Positions 58,169 to 64,000 of a DNA stretch of 64,000 bases are shown piece by piece (positions within the stretch are counted from its first letter, which is position 1; each line of letters opens with the position of its first letter). Source of the DNA: Gari tellinella (taxonomy: Eukaryota; Mollusca; Bivalvia; Cardiida; Psammobiidae); NCBI GenBank assembly GCA_922989275.2, contig OV277864.1:67770158-67834157 (forward strand). Direction: 5' to 3'. The notes beneath the pieces were generated by a model. That model was not told the DNA's origin. It saw only the letters and a list, made by a program, of their open reading frames with translations, and searched no databases. The translations under genes and the position numbers were made by a program.

Positions 58169-58371
58169 CTGTAATAGACATGACAGAAAAACTACACCTG
58201 TTTGTTTCTGATGTGTACATGGAAAAATATTTCAACACAGATCTAGATAAGGAGAATATAAAAAAATCCTTACGTCTCAAAACCCTTTGATGGACATACT
58301 CAATAGAATTGTCCCTTTATACAGTCATGAATATATATGCACACTAAGATATATTATCCATATTCTGGCTA

Positions 58372-58460
58372 ATTTTAGCTTAAAGCAGGTTGACAGTAAA
58401 GCAGGATCTGCCTTAAGGCATATTCTGCTTTACTTTCAACTTGCTTTAAGTGGTCACGTG
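58372..58460. repeat. Family A palindrome core without standard ends
   Basis: GCTTAAAGCAGGTTGACAGT and CTTTCAACTTGCTTTAAGTG around CTGCCTTAAGGCAT. Left flank ATACAGTCATGAATATAT is family A; TTAA ends are absent. Confidence 0.6.
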
Positions 58461-58662
58461 TCTTTAAATTCTTTCTACACGGGAAACCAGTATGTGTTAT
58501 GTTTTGCAAAAAGTATAGACCCTGATCAGAGTCTGCAGTGTTTGCTACTTTTATTTTTCTGAAATATTTTCTAAAACCAGTCCTAAAAAGGAACAAAAAA
58601 TGATCATTTTTCAAAAATTGAATAGTCAGACTCAATACGAAAACAATTCAGCACAAGAAATG

Positions 58663-58904
58663 TTTAATCCTTTACTTCGTAATAAGATACACATTTTTAC
58701 GCCTTTAATTCCTCCACTGAGGAAAACTAAGTTCCAATTTATACAGTCATAAATTATGAATCATAAGAAATATTTTTGTATTCTAGCAGATGTAAGCTTA
58801 AAGCAGGCTGAAAGTAAAGTACTTTACTTTCAACCTACGTACCTTAATCAGTCATGTATCTTCAATACCAGAAACAGGCTATGGAATTATCAGTAAATGA
58901 TTAA
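58663..58904. repeat. Family A element, palindrome collapsed
   Basis: TTTAATCCTTTACTTCGTAA to AGTAAATGATTAA. The core is reduced to GTAAAGTACTTTAC. Confidence 0.6.
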
Positions 58905-59359
58905 ACTCACTGTAGATATTTTGCAGTATATTTTATCCAAAATATATTTCCTTCCTGTAACAAAATTCCTTAGCACTAAATAATCCTATGTACAATTCCA
59001 GGAGTTTTGAGTCTGAATCACCACAGCATCACTTAACGGAGATCCTTTAACAGTTCAACAGGCTTATCCCTAATAATGCTACCAGTCCCGATATACACCT
59101 GTCATGTTGACATGATTGTTACACATTCAGTCAATATAGGAATTCAATAATCTGATGAACTATACCAACAAAGAGGGAGATAATTGTTTTTATCTCATTC
59201 TGTGTTACACTAAATCTTGATGGCCCAGTGAATAATTACACTAAACAACAGCGCACTGTTACAATGCTGCATGACTCCAAGCTACTAGTACATGTATATA
59301 ATTGCGTATCAAACATTCTGTGCCTACAGCTGAGGTACAGTTAACTCTGTATTACGTTA
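58905..59359. other. No recognised feature
   Basis: AT-rich sequence upstream of exon 1. No exon, promoter motif or clear repeat that I can support. Confidence 0.45.
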
Positions 59360-59720
59360 CCCACTTGTAACGCCATAAATATGCCGAATTATGCCATTAA
59401 TATATTCCACATCTATTGAAATAATAGGTGGTTCTCTCTAAAAAAAAAGTTTGTACCCTTACTCTATTTATATAGACTCTAGAGTATGTACACATGTATT
59501 ACCAACTCAAGAGAACCACCTACTATTGAAAGTAGTTCAATTTTACACAATCATCAATATATACCATAAGAAATAGTTTCTATATCCTAGCAGATGTTAG
59601 CTTAAAGCAGGCTGAAAGTAAAGCAGAATGTGCCCTAAGGCACATTCTGCTTTACTTTCTACCTGCTTTAAGTAGTCACCTGTTTTCAAAACTAGAAACA
59701 TGCTATGGAGTACTGGGTTA
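59360..59720. mobile_element. Family A element interrupted by a hairpin-ended insert
   Basis: TTACCCACTTGTAACGCCAT to GGAGTACTGGGTTAA, spacer GTGCCCTAAGGCAC. The left flank is broken at about 59421-59522. Confidence 0.75.
59421..59522. mobile_element. About 100-bp insert with 12-bp inverted ends
   Basis: TAGGTGGTTCTC near the left and GAGAACCACCTA at the right are exact complements. The direct repeat CTATTGAA lies at 59413-59420 and 59523-59530, fitting an 8-bp target duplication (4 extra bases lie between the repeat and the left inverted end). Confidence 0.7.
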
Positions 59721-59817
59721 AGAGACAAAAATCTATAATACTTGCATGAACTCTTTCCTCCAAATAAGCAACATATAGGATGCTTTAAGGAGCTTTCTGC
59801 TTTACTTTCATCATCCT

Positions 59818-60074
59818 TTAACCCATTACCCCATAAATACACCTTTTTACGCCTTTGATTTATTAGTCCCCTGAAAAAAATTGTTTTACTTTAAACATTC
59901 AAGAATATGTTCCATAAGAAAAATATTCTTTATACTAGCATGTGGTATGGTAGCTTAAAGCAGACCAAAAGTAAAGCAGAATGCTCCTTATGGAGCATTC
60001 TGCTTTATTTTAAACCTGCTTTAAATGGTCACTTAAATTAAATACTAGAAACAGGCTATGGGGTAATGGGTTAA
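59818..60074. mobile_element. Family A TTAA hairpin element
   Basis: TTAACCCATTACCCCATAAA to GGGGTAATGGGTTAA. Spacer GCTCCTTATGGAGC. The left flank just outside (TTTCATCATCCTTTAA) looks like another hairpin arm, so it may be nested. Confidence 0.82.
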
Positions 60075-60077
60075 CTC

Positions 60078-60316
60078 TTAACTTCATTGCCTGATCTAGT
60101 TTGGAAAACAGGTGACCACTTTTCAAAGCAGGCACATTTTGTTTAATTTTCAGCCTGCTTTAAGCTACATACCATCTGCTAGGATTTCTAATATAGAAAA
60201 TATTTCGTATGGTGCCTATTCATGACTCCATAAATAAGAACTTAGTAACAATTTATATTCTTCAATGGAGGAATATATCAAAGGAGAAAAGGGCATATTT
60301 ATGGAGAAATAGGTTA
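60078..60316. mobile_element. Family A element, part of the palindrome lost
   Basis: TTAACTTCATTGCCTGATCT to GGAGAAATAGGTTAA. The left arm is reduced to AAAGCAGGCACATTTTG. Confidence 0.7.
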
Positions 60317-60364
60317 ATTATTACCAAGTCAGAATCATACACTAAAGAAACCTTTTGCATCCTT

Positions 60365-60616
60365 AATAAACCCTTTCTCACATAGAAGCACCTTTTAGCA
60401 AATTCAATTTATTCCTCTACTGAAGAAATGGTTCCAACTTAAACAGTCATGAACATGTATCATAAGAAATAATTTCTCTATCTTAGTAGTTGGTGGCTCA
60501 AAGCAGGCTGAAAGTAAAGCAGAATGCACCTTAAGGTGCATTCTGCTTTACTTTCAACCTGCTTTAAGTTGTCATCTGTCTTCAAAACTAGAAACAGGCT
60601 ATGTGGTAATGGGTTA
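60365..60616. mobile_element. Family A hairpin element
   Basis: TAAACCCTTTCTCACATAGA to GTGGTAATGGGTTAA. Perfect spacer GCACCTTAAGGTGC. Confidence 0.8.
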
Positions 60617-60769
60617 ATTCAGTCCATTGGAAGGCTCAAAGGCTCTCTCTGATAAACCAATAAGAAATTGATTGGCTGGCTATCATCTTAACCATAACCA
60701 TGCTTTACAAATGAACTCATCCATTTTCTAAATAATTATTAATTTATATAGACTTAATGCATGGGATTT

Positions 60770-60902
60770 GTCAACAAAATATAAAAAGAGTATGACAAAC
60801 AGAGCAGACCAAGATCAGAGGGCTACTGAAGGAACCCTCTGATCTGGGTCTACACTGTTTGCAAAGGAAGAATATATCCAGTTCCAGCACTAGAAGGGTT
60901 AA
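60770..60902. repeat. Family B element, left flank lost
   Basis: ATGACAAACAGAGCAGACCA, palindrome GGGCTACTGAAGGAACCC, right end CACTAGAAGGGTTAA. Confidence 0.65.
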
Positions 60903-61711
60903 GCCTTATAATGCTTAACCTTTAGACTGCTGAGGGTATCTTTGGATTAAATGAACTAAATATTAAGATCTAGAAAGGACACCCTGCAGCACAGAGTCTA
61001 ATCAGGATCCGAACTGATGGGCACTCAAATTGAGTTTTCTTGGTCATGCACTCTAATGTCAACAATGAGCTATGTGCCTATGTGATTGCTGGAAGATTTC
61101 ATTATACACCTAGATATAAAAGGGTGATCTTAAGACACTGCAGCGGTTGCAGACCACAACATATGAAATAGCAAACTGTGCAGACCCTGATGAGACACTG
61201 GGAAACTCAGCATATCATAAGGGTATAAGTTACTGTTTACTATTGTCCACTTTAGTAGACGAGATTTTGAAACAACATTACAGCAGGGAAAGGGTTAAGT
61301 AAGTGTATGTAACCTTTATAATTCAATTTTTTTTTTCCTGACTTTTTTTTTTTTAATCAGAAATACCATTACATGTATCAAACAGGTTGTATCCTGACCA
61401 GACACCAATGTAATTTACATCTGGTCTGGATCAAAACTGTTTGCAAATGTAAATCATGATCAAGCAGAGTTCAAGAGCTCAAGGCCTAAGACGTTGCCAT
61501 ATGTGCAGGTGTTGCTGATTAATTATTCAATAAGAACCCGCCAAGTAACAGGGTAAAGTCCATTGGAGAAGGAGGCTGAATCTTAAATGAAGGAAACAAG
61601 CTCATTACCTGCTAATTTACAGGTGAATTCACTGCATTCCAATGTTCTGAATAAAGTACCTAGGAAGTGTGGTCTTTAAAGTGATTCCTGAAATTAACTT
61701 CTGTCAGTGAT
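60903..61711. other. Decayed hairpins, no gene
   Basis: 61380-61445 is a hairpin with AACAGGTTGTATCCTGACCA and TGGTCTGGATCAAAACTGTT arms. 61140-61300 is another decayed TTAA-type copy ending GGGAAAGGGTTAA. No coding evidence. Confidence 0.5.
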
Positions 61712-61967
61712 TTAACCCATTCCCCCAATACGCCTTTTAAACCTCTTATTTATTCCTCCACTGAAGAAAATATATGCAGTTCCAATGCATACAGTTATGA
61801 ACATGTATTATAAGAAATAATTTCTATATCCTATCACAAAAAGGTAGCTTAAAGCAGGTTGAAAGAAAAGCAGAATGTGCCTTAAGGCACATTCTGCTTT
61901 ACTTTAAACCTGCTTTAAATGGTCACCTGTCTTCAAAATTAGAAACAGGCTATGGGTAATGGGTTAA
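61712..61967. mobile_element. Family A TTAA hairpin element
   Basis: TTAACCCATTCCCCCAATAC to TGGGTAATGGGTTAA. Perfect spacer GTGCCTTAAGGCAC. Confidence 0.82.
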
Positions 61968-62019
61968 AGTGTATAAGCCCATTCCTTTATAGCTTTTTTC
62001 ATTTTTCAGTGTTTGACAT

Positions 62020-62590
62020 ATTACCTCGTAGCCTTTTTCTAGTTTTGGAGACTGGTGACCACTTAAAGCAAGTTCAAAGAAAAGCAGAATGAGCCTTGAG
62101 GGGCATTCTGCTTTTTTTTCAGCCTGCTTTAACATACCATCTGCTAGGATATAGAAAATATTTCTTGTGGTGAATACTGCTTTACTTTCAGTCTGCTTTA
62201 ACCCTTTCCTCCCTAAAACATAAAAAGGACAATTCTAGATTTCAATTCAGTCTAGTCCAATTTTTACTTTTTAGGGTTGACTTTTACAAAATAGGTCAAA
62301 ATGACAAACAGTATAGACCCGGACCAGAGGGCTCCTTAAGGAGTCCTCTGATCAGGGTCTACACTGTTTGCATAGGACAAGTGTAATCCTCACAGGTATG
62401 CTGTTTGCAAATGACGCATATATGCGTGACTAGGGTGCAAAGAGTTAATATATACCATCTGCTAGCTAGGCTCTAGAAAATATTTCTTATGATGCATATT
62501 CATGATCTGAAAAAAGTGGAACAATTTTCTTCAGTGGAGGAATAAATAAAAGGTGTAAAAAGGGCATTATTTATCTAGTAATAGAATGAA
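62020..62590. mobile_element. Family A material interrupted by a family B element
   Basis: Left: ATTACCTCGTAGCCTTTTTC, a full palindrome, flank, then a second right arm ending AGTCTGCTTTAA (62201). Right: TATATACCATCTGCTAGC to AAAAGGTGTAAAAAGGG. Confidence 0.7.
62198..62448. mobile_element. Family B TTAA hairpin element nested in family A
   Basis: TTAACCCTTTCCTCCCTAAA to GGGTGCAAAGAGTTAA. Palindrome GGGCTCCTTAAGGAGTCC. Confidence 0.82.
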
Positions 62591-63110
62591 CAAATGAAAG
62601 GATGAACAAAAGAATAATGGATGGACAGACAGCGGTAAAACAGCATGATCCTTACTTATCATCATGAGGGCATTTAAGACAATGTACTCAGAACACAAAC
62701 CAATGAAACCATAAATTACCTTTGATTAGGATCCATAGTCATAACACTTCTTTATCTTACACATATACATTTGCACTTTAGATTTCCTTATCAATATGGT
62801 TTTTGAAGTTATACGCAAAGTTTACCGTTATTTCTCAGCATATTCCATACAAAAAGTTCGCATTTTCACAAGTCTACTCAAATATTCCACAAACTTTCTT
62901 CATGCTGAATTATTGTCTAGCTGTATGTTTTTTGTCTGCAAATCTTTTAAAATAACATTTTCATATCTCAATCTTTTTAACACTTTCCATAAACAATATT
63001 AATTTTAACACCTTTTGTTGCCTTTAGCTATTCCTCATAAAAATTTAGGCCTCAATTTCATACATGTCTACCACTATCCCAAAATAAAAAACATAGGAAA
63101 TTTTTCCTAC
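62591..63110. other. No recognised feature
   Basis: AT-rich. Short plus-strand open frames at 62796 and 63015 lack coding character. Confidence 0.45.
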
Positions 63111-63117
63111 AGCCAAA

Positions 63118-63345
63118 TAGGTGTATACTTAAAACAGGTTGAAAGTAAAGCAGAAAACTCCTTCAGGAGCTTTCTGCTTTGCTTTCAACTTGTAATAAAA
63201 AGCAACCACCTGTCTTAGACTAGAATTATATAAGTGTTTCTTATGCCCAGAATGAAAGACATTTATAGCAGCTAGGTTGAAAGTAAAGCAGAAAGCTCCT
63301 TGAGGAGCTTTTCTGCTTTACTTTCAACCTGCTATTTAAACAATC
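63118..63345. repeat. Two hairpins with GCTCCTTxAGGAGC-type centres
   Basis: 63128-63200 (AGGTTGAAAGTAAAGCAGAA with CTTTCTGCTTTGCTTTCAAC) and 63270-63335 (AGGTTGAAAGTAAAGCAGAA with TTCTGCTTTACTTTCAACCT). The arms are those of family A, but the outer flanks differ. Confidence 0.65.
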
Positions 63346-64000
63346 ACTTTACTTAGTCTCTGACAAAAAAGCTATGATGGAAAGGTTAAACAGAGGTAGC
63401 ATCAAAAACAAGATTGGTTCAAACAGAGTGTGGACTCTAATCACCGATTATCAGACACTGAGATTCTTGGCACTTTAGTCATAATCCAAACTATTTACAA
63501 ATACAAATTCAAATAAGTCCCGGTCAGCATGATTTTATCACCAATAAGATTACCACAAAATTGACATTCCTATGATGGGTCCTTAACATTGTTGGCTGAA
63601 AATCAGTTTAAAACTGTGTTAACTTTACAGGTTGGATTATGTGTTAATCTGTGAAACGCCCTGAGTTAATCTATACTAATCTGTCTGTAATATTATCAAA
63701 GCGAGCCTCTATTGTTCTTGTTCTGCAGGCTAAACCTATATAACTTTATGCCTCATAATATTACACAATGAAGAAAAGGGTCATATCTAAGTCCCTATAA
63801 AATATTGAACAGGAATAATCATAACCCCTTCAGGTCATTATTATTATCACCTGCTTAATAAAACTGGTGTCTGCTTTCATTTCATGGAAATTAATCATTA
63901 CAATTGGCTAAATAAGCATAGATGTCAGAGAGTCAGGGTTCCACATAAGGGGGAATACAACATTTTCTCACTCATGCAGCATGAAATCCTACGATGTCAC
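63346..64000. other. Mostly unassigned, partial family D at the edge
   Basis: CAGGGTTCCACATAAGGGGG at about 63936 starts a family D copy that runs off the window (CCTACGATGTCAC at the last bases). Nothing else is supported. Confidence 0.5.

Noticed and set aside
12965..59842. A recurring peptide of the type LKQVESKAEC...LLYFQPALS in many short open frames (12965, 43197, 46799, 48626, 58375, 59597, 61950 and others)
   Set aside because: Every instance lies on the family A palindrome and reads through its stem. It occurs on both strands, with no shared start or splice context, so it is the translation of a repeat, not a gene family.
539..62590. Perfect stems as bacterial-style terminators or riboswitches
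   Set aside because: The stems are transposon palindromes inside introns of a eukaryotic gene and are not placed relative to any transcript end.
539..63345. Regular hairpin repeats as a CRISPR array
   Set aside because: Spacing is irregular, repeats are 200-260 bp palindromes with TTAA ends, and the surrounding gene is a spliced animal gene.

Overview
The window looks like intron-rich animal DNA, most likely from a bivalve mollusc. It is AT-rich, and its short coding exons (mostly 80-230 bp) are bounded by GT/AG splice sites. The introns are packed with small palindromic transposons. Two kinds of element resemble the Pearl/BIV160-type (Helitron-like) repeats known from bivalves: arrays of 160-192 bp units, and a copy with a GGAC microsatellite and 'GCCGGGGGCAT' ends. 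The species call is an inference.

One gene fills the window on the minus strand. I could place 40 exons, running from 58168 (upstream) down to position 1, where the last visible exon runs off the edge. Its start also lies outside the window or was not recognised, because the most upstream exon is entered in mid-codon. The readable product is about 2,900 residues. A short N-terminal segment comes first (exons 1-3). One 3.4-kb exon follows (51391 to about 54757), encoding about 1,120 Ser/Thr-rich, mostly low-complexity residues that contain one compact helical stretch, a duplicated SYTTPSK motif and a small Cys cluster. After that, 36 small exons encode an almost uninterrupted coiled coil. From exon 4 to exon 40 every junction keeps the reading frame, which is the strongest evidence for the model. 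I recognise the architecture (disordered head plus long rod, as in centrosomal, ciliary-rootlet or golgin-type proteins) but not the specific family, so no symbol is given.

The rest of the window is transposon sediment. The main component (families A, B, I and similar) is a set of 200-260 bp hairpin elements that begin TTAACCC and end GGGTTAA. Nested copies show that TTAA is the duplicated target site, as for piggyBac-type transposons. There are about 40 family A copies and at least 15 family B copies. Other components are CAGT...ACTG elements with TA flanks (pogo/Tc1-mariner-like), CAGGG...CCCTG hairpins (hAT-like), four further two-copy palindromic families, and Pearl-like tandem-core elements. 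Several elements end within 5-45 bp of splice sites. I found no second protein-coding gene, no rRNA and no CRISPR. One tRNA-like segment, probably SINE-derived, lies at about 12.8 kb.
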